From Mycolicibacterium sarraceniae (GTDB lineage: Bacteria; Actinomycetota; Actinomycetes; Mycobacteriales; Mycobacteriaceae): a stretch of 64,000 nucleotides of DNA. Each line of letters begins with the position of its first letter. Position 1 is the first letter of the stretch. Below are positions 41,384 to 49,974 of this stretch, in pieces. The notes under the pieces are model-generated. The model saw only the letters and a list, made by a program, of their open reading frames with translations, was not told where the DNA came from and searched no databases. The DNA lies in NCBI RefSeq assembly GCF_010731875.1, contig NZ_AP022595.1:4216001-4280000 (forward strand), in the 5' to 3' direction. The position numbers and the translations under genes are program-made.

Positions 41384-43528
41384 ATGTCGTCGAGCGAACC
41401 CACACTGACCACGGTGTGGCCAGGTACCGCCTACCCGCTCGGCGCCACCTATGACGGCGCGGGTACGAATTTCTCGTTGTTCTCCGAGGTGGCGGCCTCC
41501 GTCGAACTCTGCCTAATCGCCAAAGACGGCACCGAAACCCGGATTGAGCTCGACGAAGTCGACGGTTTCGTCTGGCATGCCTATCTGCCGACCGTCACCC
41601 CCGGGCAGCGCTACGGCTTCCGCGTGCACGGCCCCTGGGACCCCGCCGCCGGCCACCGGTGTGACCCCAGCAAGCTGCTGCTCGACCCCTACGGCAAGTC
41701 CTTCCACGGCGACTTCGACTTCAGCCAGGCGCTGTACTCCTACGATCTGGCCGCCGAGGACCTGGCCTCGGGTGGAATCCCACCGATGATCGACTCGCTG
41801 GGTCACACGATGACCAGTGTGGTGATCAACCCGTTCTTCCAGTGGGGCTCCGATCACGCCCCCCGCACGCCATACAGCGAGACGATCATCTACGAGGCCC
41901 ACGTCAAGGGCATGACCCAAAACCACCCCGGGATCCCTGAGGAACTGCGCGGCACCTACGCCGGACTCGGCCACCCGGCAGTGATCGATCACCTCAAGGC
42001 CCTCAACGTCACCGCCATCGAACTGATGCCGGTGCACCAGTTCATGCACGATCACCGGCTGCTCGATCTGGGGCTGCGGAACTACTGGGGCTACAACACT
42101 TTCGGCTTCCTTGCTCCGCATTACCAGTACGCGGCCAACCGGAACGCGGGCGGCGCGGTGGCCGAATTCAAGACAATGGTGCGCTCCTTCCACGACGCCA
42201 ATATCGAGGTGATCCTCGACGTCGTCTACAACCACACCGCCGAAGGCAATCACCTGGGGCCCACGATCAACCTCCGCGGTATCGACAACGCCGCCTATTA
42301 CCGGCTGATGGACAACGACCTGCGGCTCTACCGGGACTTCACCGGTACCGGCAACAGCCTCAACCCGCGCCATCCCCACACCCTGCAACTGATCATGGAC
42401 TCATTGCGGTACTGGGTTCTCGAGATGCACGTCGACGGGTTCCGGTTCGACCTGGCCTCGACCCTGGCCCGCGAATTCTACGAAGTCGACCGTTTGAGCG
42501 CCTTCTTCGACATCGTCCAGCAGGATCCGGTGATCAGCCAGGTGAAGTTGATCGCCGAGCCGTGGGACGTCGGCGAGGGCGGCTATCAGGTCGGCAACTT
42601 CCCCAGCTTGTGGACCGAGTGGAACGGCAAGTACCGCGACACGGTGCGGGATTACTGGCGCGGCGAGCCGGCCACCCTCGGAGAGTTCGCGTCGCGCCTG
42701 ACCGGGTCATCGGATCTCTACGAAGCCACCGGCCGCCGGCCCGGTGCCAGTATCAATTTCGTCACCTGCCATGACGGCTTCACACTAAACGACCTGGTGT
42801 CCTACAACGAGAAACACAACGCGGCCAACGGCGAGGACAACCGCGACGGCGAAAGCCACAACCGGTCCTGGAACTGCGGGGTGGAAGGTCCGACCGACGA
42901 TCCAGAGATCATCGCGCTGCGCGGAAAGCAGATGCGCAACGTCCTGGCCACCCTGCTGCTGTCGCAGGGCACGCCGATGATCGCGCACGGCGACGAGATC
43001 GGCCGCACCCAGCAGGGCAACAACAACGCCTACTGCCAGGATTCACCGCTGTCCTGGATGGACTGGAGCCTGCGCGAGACCAACGCCGATCTGCTCACGT
43101 TCACCAAAAAGGTGACTGCACTTCGCAAGGCGCACCCCGTCTTTCGGCGCCGCCGCTTCTTCGACGGCGAACCGATCCGCACCGGCGATCAGGTCCGCGA
43201 TATCGCCTGGCTGACCCCAGCCGGTCAGGAGATGACCCATGACGACTGGGGCTCGGGCTTCAAGTTCGTCGGGGTCTTCCTCAACGGTGAAGCCATTCCC
43301 GAACCCAACTCACGCGGTGAACGCGTCGTCGACGACTCATTCCTGCTGTGTTTCAACGCCCACAGCAAGCCGATCGACTTCGTCACCCCGGACAGCGATT
43401 ATGCGCACGCGTGGACGGCCGTTCTGGACACCTCGGATGCCACCGGCGCCACCGACGCAGTGGTGAAGGCAGGCGAAACGATCGCCGTGCCAGGCCGATC
43501 GGTTCTGGTGCTTCAAAAGACCGGCTAG
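41384..43528 (+). CDS. glgX: Glycogen debranching enzyme (GlgX/TreX)
   Basis: A 714-residue GH13 isoamylase-type enzyme that trims alpha-1,6 branches so TreY and TreZ can make trehalose from the released maltodextrins. An N-terminal CBM48 (GATYDGAGTNFSLFSEVA) precedes the barrel. Catalytic motifs: DVVYNHTAEG, VDGFRFDLAS (nucleophile Asp), KLIAEPWDVGEGG (acid Glu) and FVTCHDGFTLNDLV. Length equals the usual ~720. First gene of glgX-treY-treZ, with 15 nt before treY. Confidence 0.97.
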   Translation: MSSSEPTLTTVWPGTAYPLGATYDGAGTNFSLFSEVAASVELCLIAKDGTETRIELDEVDGFVWHAYLPTVTPGQRYGFRVHGPWDPAAGHRCDPSKLLLDPYGKSFHGDFDFSQALYSYDLAAEDLASGGIPPMIDSLGHTMTSVVINPFFQWGSDHAPRTPYSETIIYEAHVKGMTQNHPGIPEELRGTYAGLGHPAVIDHLKALNVTAIELMPVHQFMHDHRLLDLGLRNYWGYNTFGFLAPHYQYAANRNAGGAVAEFKTMVRSFHDANIEVILDVVYNHTAEGNHLGPTINLRGIDNAAYYRLMDNDLRLYRDFTGTGNSLNPRHPHTLQLIMDSLRYWVLEMHVDGFRFDLASTLAREFYEVDRLSAFFDIVQQDPVISQVKLIAEPWDVGEGGYQVGNFPSLWTEWNGKYRDTVRDYWRGEPATLGEFASRLTGSSDLYEATGRRPGASINFVTCHDGFTLNDLVSYNEKHNAANGEDNRDGESHNRSWNCGVEGPTDDPEIIALRGKQMRNVLATLLLSQGTPMIAHGDEIGRTQQGNNNAYCQDSPLSWMDWSLRETNADLLTFTKKVTALRKAHPVFRRRRFFDGEPIRTGDQVRDIAWLTPAGQEMTHDDWGSGFKFVGVFLNGEAIPEPNSRGERVVDDSFLLCFNAHSKPIDFVTPDSDYAHAWTAVLDTSDATGATDAVVKAGETIAVPGRSVLVLQKTG

Positions 43529-43543
43529 CGGGAACAGGCAGCT

Positions 43544-45841
43544 ATGGCATACCCGGTGCTGTCCACCTATCGCCTACAGCTACGCGGTCCCTCGGCTGGT
43601 GATCCGTTCACCTTCGCCGACGCCGAGAAGCTCCTCGACTATCTCCACGGACTCGGCGTCAGCCACCTCTACCTGTCCCCCATCCTGACCGCCGCACCGG
43701 GGTCGGCACACGGTTACGACGTCACCGACCCCACCACGGTGTCCGACGAGTTGGGGGGCCCCGACGGTCTGGCCCGGCTGGCGGCCGCGGCCAAGGCGCG
43801 CGGACTGGGATTGATCGTCGATATCGTCCCCAACCATGTCGGGGTGGACCAGCCCGAGCGCAATCCCTGGTGGTGGGATGTGTTGCGCAACGGTCGCCAG
43901 TCGCCGTATGCCACGTTCTTCGACATCGACTGGTCAGCGGATCCTGATGGCCGGATTCTTCTGCCGGTCTTGGGATCTGACGAGGACGTCGCGGACCTGA
44001 CGACGGACGGCGAGACGCTGCGGCTCGGTGACCTCGCTTTCCCGATCGCGCCTGGCACCGGCGACGGCACCGGGGCGGAGGTCCACGCTCGCCAGCACTA
44101 CGAGTTGATCGGCTGGCGCAACGGAGTGTGCGGGTACCGCAGGTTCTTCTCCATCACGTCATTGGCCGGCCTGCGCCAGGAGGACCAGGCGGTGTTCGAG
44201 ACCTCGCACAGCGAAATCGCCCGCTGGTTCCGCGACGGACTGGTAGACGGACTGCGCATCGACCACCCAGATGGCCTGACCGATCCGACCGGATACCTGC
44301 ACCGGCTTCGTGAGCTGGTCGGGCCGCAGGCCTGGATCGTGATCGAGAAGATCCTCAGCGTAGGCGAGCCGTTGGACCCGTCGCTGCCGGTCGACGGCAC
44401 CACCGGATACGACGTCCTGCGTGAGGTGGGCGGTGTCTTCGTCGACCCGACCGGCGCCCAGGCCCTGACCGAGCTCGTCGAGGCCAACGGGTTCGACGAC
44501 GAGGATTCACCGGAGCTGTTGCGCCAGTTGAAGATCGGCGCGGCAACGATCACGTTGGCCAGTGAGCTGGCCCGGCTGCAGCGCTCGATCGTGGCCGCCG
44601 TCGGAGCCGACCATCCACAGCTGTCCGACGCGGTGGTGGCCCTGCTGACGAACGTCGGAGTGTACCGGTCGGATTACCAGAACCTATCCGCCCTGTTGTC
44701 GGCCGCGATCGCGCAGACGGTTGTCGAGCAGCCGGCGCTGGCCGCGCCCCTGGAACTGGTGTCGGCGGCACTGGTGCGGGCCGAACCGGCTGCGCGCCTG
44801 CAACAGTTGTGCGGGGCGATGACGGCAAAAGCGGTGGAGGACTGCTACTTCTACCGAGATCCGCGTCTGGTGTCGCTCAACGAGGTCGGCGGCGAACCCG
44901 ATCATTTCGGTATCAGCACCGCCGAATTCCATCGCAGCGCCGCGGTCCGGGGCACGCTGTGGCCGACATCGATGACCACACTGTCCACCCACGACACCAA
45001 ACGCGGTGAGGATGTACGCGCTCGGATCGGCGTGCTGTCCCAGGTGCCGTCGTTGTGGGGCGAGTTCGTTGCGAGCTGGCAAACCACCACACCGGCTCCC
45101 GATCCGCTGACCGCACTGTTCCTGTTGCAGAACATCTTCGGGGTGTGGCCGGCCGACGGGCAGGTCACCGAGGAATTGCGGGCCCGGTTGCACGCCTACG
45201 CCGAGAAGGCGATCCGCGAAGCCGCCTGGCACACCTCGTGGAACGACCCGGACACCGAATTCGAGGATGCCGTGCACGCGTGGCTAGATGCGGTGCTGGA
45301 CGGCCCGGTCGCTACCGAACTCACCGGGCTGGTGGTCCAGCTCGAACCCCATGCACGCGGCGACGCGCTGGGCCAAAAGCTCCTCGCATTGACCGTCCCG
45401 GGCATTCCCGACATCTACCAGGGCACCGAACTGTGGGAAAACAGTCTCGTCGACCCCGACAACCGCAGGCCGATCGACTACTCCACACGCGGGGGCGAGC
45501 TGGAACGTCTGTCCCATCCCAAGATTCGGGTCGTGCGGGCCGCACTGCAGGCCCGGCGGGATCGACCACAGGATTTCTTGTCCGGTGCATACCGGCCGGT
45601 GCTCACCACCGGTAGCGCCGCCCACCATGTGGTGGCCTTCAGCCGCGGCTCCGACGTGCTGGTCGCGGTCACCCGCTGGACCGTCCGGCTGCGTCACTCG
45701 GGCTGGGGTGACACGATGCTGCCGTTGCCGGAAGGTCTTTGGACCGATCGCCTGACCGGTGCGCGCTTCAGCGGGCTGACGCCCGCCGGTGTTTTGTTCG
45801 GTGAACTTCCCGTGGTCCTGCTGGAGAGGTCAGATGCCTGA
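43544..45841 (+). CDS. treY: Maltooligosyltrehalose synthase
   Basis: A 765-residue GH13 enzyme that turns the reducing-end glucose of a maltodextrin into an alpha,alpha-1,1-linked trehalosyl end. Motifs: PVLSTYRLQL, GVSHLYLSPILTAAPGSAHG, IVDIVPNHVG, DGLRIDHPDGLTDP (nucleophile), IVIEKIL (acid), and MTTLSTHDTKRGEDVRARI. Its 3' end overlaps treZ by 8 nt (ATGCCTGA). Confidence 0.97.
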   Translation: MAYPVLSTYRLQLRGPSAGDPFTFADAEKLLDYLHGLGVSHLYLSPILTAAPGSAHGYDVTDPTTVSDELGGPDGLARLAAAAKARGLGLIVDIVPNHVGVDQPERNPWWWDVLRNGRQSPYATFFDIDWSADPDGRILLPVLGSDEDVADLTTDGETLRLGDLAFPIAPGTGDGTGAEVHARQHYELIGWRNGVCGYRRFFSITSLAGLRQEDQAVFETSHSEIARWFRDGLVDGLRIDHPDGLTDPTGYLHRLRELVGPQAWIVIEKILSVGEPLDPSLPVDGTTGYDVLREVGGVFVDPTGAQALTELVEANGFDDEDSPELLRQLKIGAATITLASELARLQRSIVAAVGADHPQLSDAVVALLTNVGVYRSDYQNLSALLSAAIAQTVVEQPALAAPLELVSAALVRAEPAARLQQLCGAMTAKAVEDCYFYRDPRLVSLNEVGGEPDHFGISTAEFHRSAAVRGTLWPTSMTTLSTHDTKRGEDVRARIGVLSQVPSLWGEFVASWQTTTPAPDPLTALFLLQNIFGVWPADGQVTEELRARLHAYAEKAIREAAWHTSWNDPDTEFEDAVHAWLDAVLDGPVATELTGLVVQLEPHARGDALGQKLLALTVPGIPDIYQGTELWENSLVDPDNRRPIDYSTRGGELERLSHPKIRVVRAALQARRDRPQDFLSGAYRPVLTTGSAAHHVVAFSRGSDVLVAVTRWTVRLRHSGWGDTMLPLPEGLWTDRLTGARFSGLTPAGVLFGELPVVLLERSDA

Positions 45842-47576
45842 ATTCGCGGTATGGGCGCCGGTGCCCAAACTGGTGCGCCTTGACGTCGACGGGCAGCTGC
45901 ACGATATGACTGCCGGCGATGACGGCTGGTGGCGTGCCGATGTCGACTGCGCACCCGATGCGCGGTACGGCTTTGTCCTGGACGACGATCCGGCCGTCCT
46001 GCCCGATCCGCGGTCGGCTCGTCAGCCCGACGGTGTCCACGAGCGGTCCCAGCGCTGGGATGCCTCGGCGGTGCAGTGCTCGGATCAGCAGTGGAGCGGC
46101 CGCTCGATCGAGGGCGCGGTGATCTACGAATTGCACACCGGCACGTTCACCGCCGAGGGCACCTTCGACGCGGCCATCGACAAGCTGGACTACCTGGTGG
46201 GCCTGGGTGTCGATTTCGTCGAGCTGATGCCGGTCAATGCCTTCAACGGGACTCATGGCTGGGGTTACGACGGGGTGCTGTGGTACGCGGTGCACGAACC
46301 CTACGGTGGCCCCGACGGTTTGGTGCGCCTGGTGCGGGCTTGTCATCGCCGCGGACTCGGCGTGCTGATCGACGCGGTGTTCAACCACTTCGGCCCGTCG
46401 GGCAACTACCTGCCCAAGTTCGGGCCCTACCTGTCCGCGGTGAGCAACCCGTGGGGCGAGGGCGTCAACCTGGCCGGACCGGACGCCGACGAGGTGCGCC
46501 GCTACATCATCGAGTGTGCCCTGCGCTGGATGCGCGACTTTCACATCGACGGTCTGCGGCTCGATGCCGTGCACGCCCTCGTCGACAACACGGCGATCCA
46601 CATTCTGGAGGAGATCGCAACCGAAACCGCTGCGCTGTCAGCGGTTCTGGGCCGTCCGCTGTCGCTGATCGCCGAGAGCGACCTCAACGATCCCCGGCTG
46701 ATCACCCCGCGCGATCGCGGCGGATACGGCTTGACCGCCCAATGGGACGACGATATCCATCACGCCATCCACACCGCCGTCTCCGGCGAACGACAGGGCT
46801 ACTACGCCGATTTCGGCTCGATGGCCACGCTCGCCAGCACCCTGCAGAACGGCTACTTCCACGCAGGCACGTACTCGTCGTTCCGGCATCGCCGACACGG
46901 CAGGCCATTGGACACATCGCTGATCCCGGCCACCCGCCTGATGGCGTACACCACCGATCACGATCAGGTCGGCAATCGAGCACTTGGGGATCGGCCGTCA
47001 CAGTATCTGGACTTCGGACAGTTGGCCGTCAAGGCCGCGCTGGCCCTCGGATCGCCTTACACCGCAATGCTTTTCATGGGCGAGGAGTGGGGGTCCTCAC
47101 ATCCGTTCCAGTTCTTCAGCTCTCATCCCGAGCCCGAGCTGGCGATCGCGACGGCCGAAGGTCGCAAGGCCGAGTTCGCCAACCACGGCTGGGATGCCGA
47201 TGATGTCCCCGATCCGCAGGACCCGCAGACGTTCCTGCGGTCCAAGCTGGACTGGGACGAGCTCGGCGACGGGGAGCATGCCCGGCTGCTGGCGTTCTAC
47301 CGCGGACTGATCGCGTTGCGCGACACCGAGCCGGACATGGCCGACCCGTGGCTGGGCCACCTGGTGGTCGACTACGACGAGGACGAGCGCTGGATCGTGA
47401 TGCGCCGCGGCCGAGTTGCGATCGCATGCAACCTCGGCGAGCAAACGGTGGACGTACCGGTTTCGGGCGAGGTGTTGCTGCAGTGGGGTAATCCCACTGT
47501 CGGTTCGGGCGGCACGAGCGGTTCGGTGCTTCCCGGCCATTCCGTGCTGGTCACGCTGACCGGTGCCAACGGCTAG
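45834..47576 (+). CDS. treZ: Maltooligosyltrehalose trehalohydrolase
   Basis: A 580-residue GH13 enzyme that releases free trehalose from maltooligosyltrehalose. It starts MPEFAVWAPVPKLVRLDVDG (CBM48-like domain). Catalytic motifs: LIDAVFNHFGPSGNY, FHIDGLRLDAVHAL, SLIAESDLNDPRL and YTTDHDQVGNRALG. The frame is open 15 codons earlier, but ATG 45834 gives the standard start and 580-residue length and couples to treY. Confidence 0.97.
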   Translation: MPEFAVWAPVPKLVRLDVDGQLHDMTAGDDGWWRADVDCAPDARYGFVLDDDPAVLPDPRSARQPDGVHERSQRWDASAVQCSDQQWSGRSIEGAVIYELHTGTFTAEGTFDAAIDKLDYLVGLGVDFVELMPVNAFNGTHGWGYDGVLWYAVHEPYGGPDGLVRLVRACHRRGLGVLIDAVFNHFGPSGNYLPKFGPYLSAVSNPWGEGVNLAGPDADEVRRYIIECALRWMRDFHIDGLRLDAVHALVDNTAIHILEEIATETAALSAVLGRPLSLIAESDLNDPRLITPRDRGGYGLTAQWDDDIHHAIHTAVSGERQGYYADFGSMATLASTLQNGYFHAGTYSSFRHRRHGRPLDTSLIPATRLMAYTTDHDQVGNRALGDRPSQYLDFGQLAVKAALALGSPYTAMLFMGEEWGSSHPFQFFSSHPEPELAIATAEGRKAEFANHGWDADDVPDPQDPQTFLRSKLDWDELGDGEHARLLAFYRGLIALRDTEPDMADPWLGHLVVDYDEDERWIVMRRGRVAIACNLGEQTVDVPVSGEVLLQWGNPTVGSGGTSGSVLPGHSVLVTLTGANG

Positions 47577-47775
47577 CCGGCTGGCCGAGACGGGCGCCGT
47601 CGACATCCGGGCCGACCCGAGCGACTCGGCGGCGAACCGGCCTGACGGCACCGATGCCGACTACGTGTACACGACACCCGTCGAGCCCGATATCCAGAAA
47701 AGCACAGTGGAGCTCTTCGGCGCACGGCTGTTGGTCGGTTCGGCGCGACTGCACGGGGTCGCGGAGATGGACTAG
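47563..47775 (+). CDS. Small hypothetical protein between treZ and ilvA
   Basis: A 70-residue frame from GTG 47563, overlapping the treZ end by 14 nt. About 84% of its codons end in G or C, close to real genes here, and it has no membrane segment. The N-terminal half is polar (DIRADPSDSAANRPDGTDAD); the C-terminal half is more ordered (STVELFGARLLVGSARLHG). Its TAG interlocks with the ilvA stop (CTAG at 47772-47775). I do not recognise it. It may be the tail of a lost gene or a real fourth operon member. Confidence 0.4.
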   Translation: MPTASRLAETGAVDIRADPSDSAANRPDGTDADYVYTTPVEPDIQKSTVELFGARLLVGSARLHGVAEMD

Positions 47776-49055
47776 GTCAGGTAGCGGTAGGCCGGTGAGC
47801 CGGGCTCCAGCGGCTCGACGTGAATGCCGGACGCGGCCATCCGCGCCCGCAGCCCGTCCAGGCCGGTGGCCGCACCGAGTTCGACGCCGACCAGCGCCGC
47901 ACCGGTTTCCCGGTTGTTGCGCTTGACGTATTCGAACAGCGTGATGTCATCTCCTGGCCCGAGTATCTCGTCGAGGAATCGGCGCAGCGCGCCGGGCTCC
48001 TGCGGAAAATCGACCAGGAAGTAGTGCTTGAGGCCTAGATGCACCAGTGACCGCTCGAGCACCTCGCCATAGCGCGACACATCGTTGTTGCCACCGGAGA
48101 TCAGGCACACCACCGTCGACCCGGGGGCGACATCGGCTTCCAGCAGACCCGCCACCGACAGTGCGCCCGCAGGCTCGGCGATGATGCCCTCGTTCTGATA
48201 GAGGTCCAGCATCGCCGTGCAGACCGCACCCTCGTCGACCGTGGTCACCGACACCATGCTCCCGGCCGCGGCCAGCGCCTGATAGGGCCGCGCACCGATC
48301 TGATTGACGGCCGCCCCGTCGACAAACTGGTCGACGTGCTCCAGGGTGACCGGTCCGCCGGCGGCCAGCGCCGCGATCATCGAAGCCGCACCGGCGGGCT
48401 CGACGCCGAGCACCGCGGTGTTCGTCGTCCGCTCGACCAGGTACGTGGTGATCCCGGCGATACACCCGCCGCCACCGACCGGTACAACGACCAGGTCCGG
48501 CTCGCCGTCGAGCTGTTCGAGGATCTCCACGGCGATGGTGCCCTGCCCGGCCATAGTGCGGGCGTCGTCGAACGGCGGGACCAGGGTAGCGCCGGTGCGC
48601 GCGACGTCCTCCAGCGCGGCCTCGGCGGCCAGGTCGTAGGTGCTGCCGCCGACGATCAGCTCGATGAACTCGCCACCGTGGTAGCGGATGCGATCACGCT
48701 TCTGCTTGGGAGTCTTGGCCGGCACATAGACCCGCCCGTGCACGCCCATCGTGCGGCAGGCCAGCGCAAACCCCTGGGCGTGGTTACCGGCCGATGAACA
48801 CACCACCCCGGCCGCCAGTTCGGCCTCAGAGAGTTGACGCAACAAGTTGTAGGCACCGCGGACCTTATAGGACCGCACACTCTGCAGGTCCTCGCGCTTG
48901 AGGTAGACCTCGGTGCCGGTGGCCTGCGAGAGCCGGTCGCTGTACTGCAGCGGGCTCTGGCTGACCATGCCGGAAATTCGCCGCGCAGCCTCATCGATGT
49001 CGGCCGCTGAAAGCGGCGCTGACAATCGGGGCTGGCTCAGGTCGGCGGACACCAC
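47772..49055 (-). CDS. ilvA: Threonine dehydratase (biosynthetic)
   Basis: A 427-residue PLP enzyme making 2-oxobutyrate from threonine for isoleucine synthesis. Motifs: VYLKREDLQSVRSYKVRGAY (PLP Lys), VCSSAGNHAQGFALAC, VVVPVGGGGCIAGITTYL and VVCLISGGNND. The C-terminal regulatory part (~335-427; FLVDFPQEPGALRRFLDEIL) holds a single ACT-like domain, as usual in actinobacteria. Start GTG 49055. In H37Rv its neighbour is the F420-dependent nitroreductase Rv1558; here only a remnant of that remains upstream. Confidence 0.96.
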   Translation of the reverse strand: MVSADLSQPRLSAPLSAADIDEAARRISGMVSQSPLQYSDRLSQATGTEVYLKREDLQSVRSYKVRGAYNLLRQLSEAELAAGVVCSSAGNHAQGFALACRTMGVHGRVYVPAKTPKQKRDRIRYHGGEFIELIVGGSTYDLAAEAALEDVARTGATLVPPFDDARTMAGQGTIAVEILEQLDGEPDLVVVPVGGGGCIAGITTYLVERTTNTAVLGVEPAGAASMIAALAAGGPVTLEHVDQFVDGAAVNQIGARPYQALAAAGSMVSVTTVDEGAVCTAMLDLYQNEGIIAEPAGALSVAGLLEADVAPGSTVVCLISGGNNDVSRYGEVLERSLVHLGLKHYFLVDFPQEPGALRRFLDEILGPGDDITLFEYVKRNNRETGAALVGVELGAATGLDGLRARMAASGIHVEPLEPGSPAYRYLT

Positions 49056-49081
49056 TCAATGGTGCCACCGCAGGGCCTGAA

Positions 49082-49219
49082 TCAGAGAATCGGGGTGAGC
49101 ACGAACACTGGGATCTGGCGGTCGGTTTTCTGCTGGTATTCGGCGTAATCGGGCCACGCCTGCACTGCCCGCTCCCACCAGGCGGCCTTCTCCGCACCGA
49201 AGACCACACGGATTCGGCC
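49082..49219 (-). pseudogene. C-terminal remnant of an Rv1558-type deazaflavin-dependent nitroreductase
   Basis: About 45 codons read [20 protein letters not shown], then [20 protein letters not shown] and LTPIL, the standard C-terminus of Ddn/DUF385 F420-dependent proteins. It ends with a stop at 49082. Upstream of 49219 in this frame the sequence is Arg/Cys-rich and unrelated, so the F420-binding part is gone. Adjacency to ilvA identifies it as the decayed counterpart of Rv1558. Confidence 0.6.
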
Positions 49220-49545
49220 ACAAGGCTGCAGCGGGCTTGGGACGCCACGGCACGACCCCCGACCGAAAGCCACCTCGCGCCGGCGGCATCGAAAGACGCT
49301 CCATGAGTCCAGCAGCAACGAACGCTCAGCCCGCGATCCTCAAGAGCGCCAGCGACTACCTGAGCCTGACTATCGAGCAGCGCTACACAGTTGTCAGCCA
49401 ACACTTTCCGCCATGGCTGCTGGCTGAGCGGCGCTGGACGCTGTTCTTGAGACGGTGCCGGCGCGGTGTTCGCGCTGGTAGCACTACCCGAACACCCGAG
49501 AACCACATAGCCCGAATAAATGGTTTCGGGTCCACGAAATCGCGG
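49220..49545. other. Intergenic stretch without recognisable gene
   Basis: About 325 nt between the nitroreductase remnant and the promoter of the 64-residue membrane protein. A plus-strand frame (from ATG 49303, [20 protein letters not shown]) is open but resembles nothing I know. It may be decayed coding sequence. Confidence 0.4.
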
Positions 49546-49551
49546 TATAGT
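49546..49551 (+). promoter_or_regulatory. Strong -10 (TATAGT) of the small membrane protein
   Basis: TATAGT is one base from TATAAT and ends 6 nt before ATG 49558, the best-formed leaderless promoter in the window after that of nrtR. Confidence 0.55.
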
Positions 49552-49557
49552 CGATCC

Positions 49558-49752
49558 ATGACAAGCTTGGATCTGGTGCAGATCGCGGGTGTGCCGTGGC
49601 CGCGCTACAAGGTCGTGGCCCTGGCGCTCGGCCTGATCGTGTTCGTCGTGGTCGCCCTGGTCACCATGGATCCCGCACCGGCCGTGTTGCTGGCCGCCGG
49701 TACTTCCACCGTGATCTGGCTGGTGTTCGGCCTGCGCCGGCCGCGCCGCTAA
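49558..49752 (+). CDS. Small two-helix membrane protein
   Basis: A 64-residue protein: a short amphipathic N-terminus (MTSLDLVQIAGVPWPRYK), a first helix (ALALGLIVFVVVALVTM), a short Asp-Pro turn, a second helix (AVLLAAGTSTVIWLVFGL) and a basic end (RRPRR). Family not recognised. Its own strong -10 box and clean start support expression. The frame is open upstream to 49237, but the promoter places the start at 49558. Its TAA overlaps the stop of the minus-strand remnant that follows. Confidence 0.7.
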   Translation: MTSLDLVQIAGVPWPRYKVVALALGLIVFVVVALVTMDPAPAVLLAAGTSTVIWLVFGLRRPRR

Positions 49753-49935
49753 CGCTCCAAAATTCGTTTCAGGGTCGCCAGGTCGGCCGCCACCGCCGCC
49801 GCGTTGGCCGCGGGCCCGCGCCAAAGTCGCCATCTGCGTATCGATCTCGGCGAGCTTGGCCTGCGCCAGCGCCCGGCTCGCCGGCAGTCCCGGTGCGTCG
49901 TCGTCGAGCAGCACCGCGGCGCGCGACTGCGCAAC
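49749..49935 (-). pseudogene. Frameshifted remnant resembling the C-terminal coiled coil of a MerR-type regulator
   Basis: One minus-strand frame reads AAVLLDDDAPGLPASRALAQ, then AKLAEIDTQMATLARARG; the neighbouring frame continues NAAAVAADLATLKRILER and a stop. Joined by a one-base shift they look like the dimerisation helix of MerR regulators (AKLAEIDxQiatL.rAr...L). There is no helix-turn-helix part: upstream of it lies the dnaE1 stop. The assignment is tentative, and a short helical protein of another family is possible. Confidence 0.35.
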
Positions 49936-49974
49936 CCGAACGTCTGGCCGGAAAGCGCGATCGTGCGGGTAGAC

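Noticed and set aside
45929..47203. 424-codon frame inside treZ
   Set aside because: Out-of-frame shadow of a clear TreZ.
49237..49557. Upstream extension of the 64-residue membrane protein
   Set aside because: A strong -10 box 6 nt before ATG 49558 shows the start is there; the extension resembles nothing.
48991..49914. 307-codon minus-strand frame upstream of ilvA
   Set aside because: It joins the MerR-like remnant to antisense of the small membrane gene and intergenic DNA; no coherent protein.
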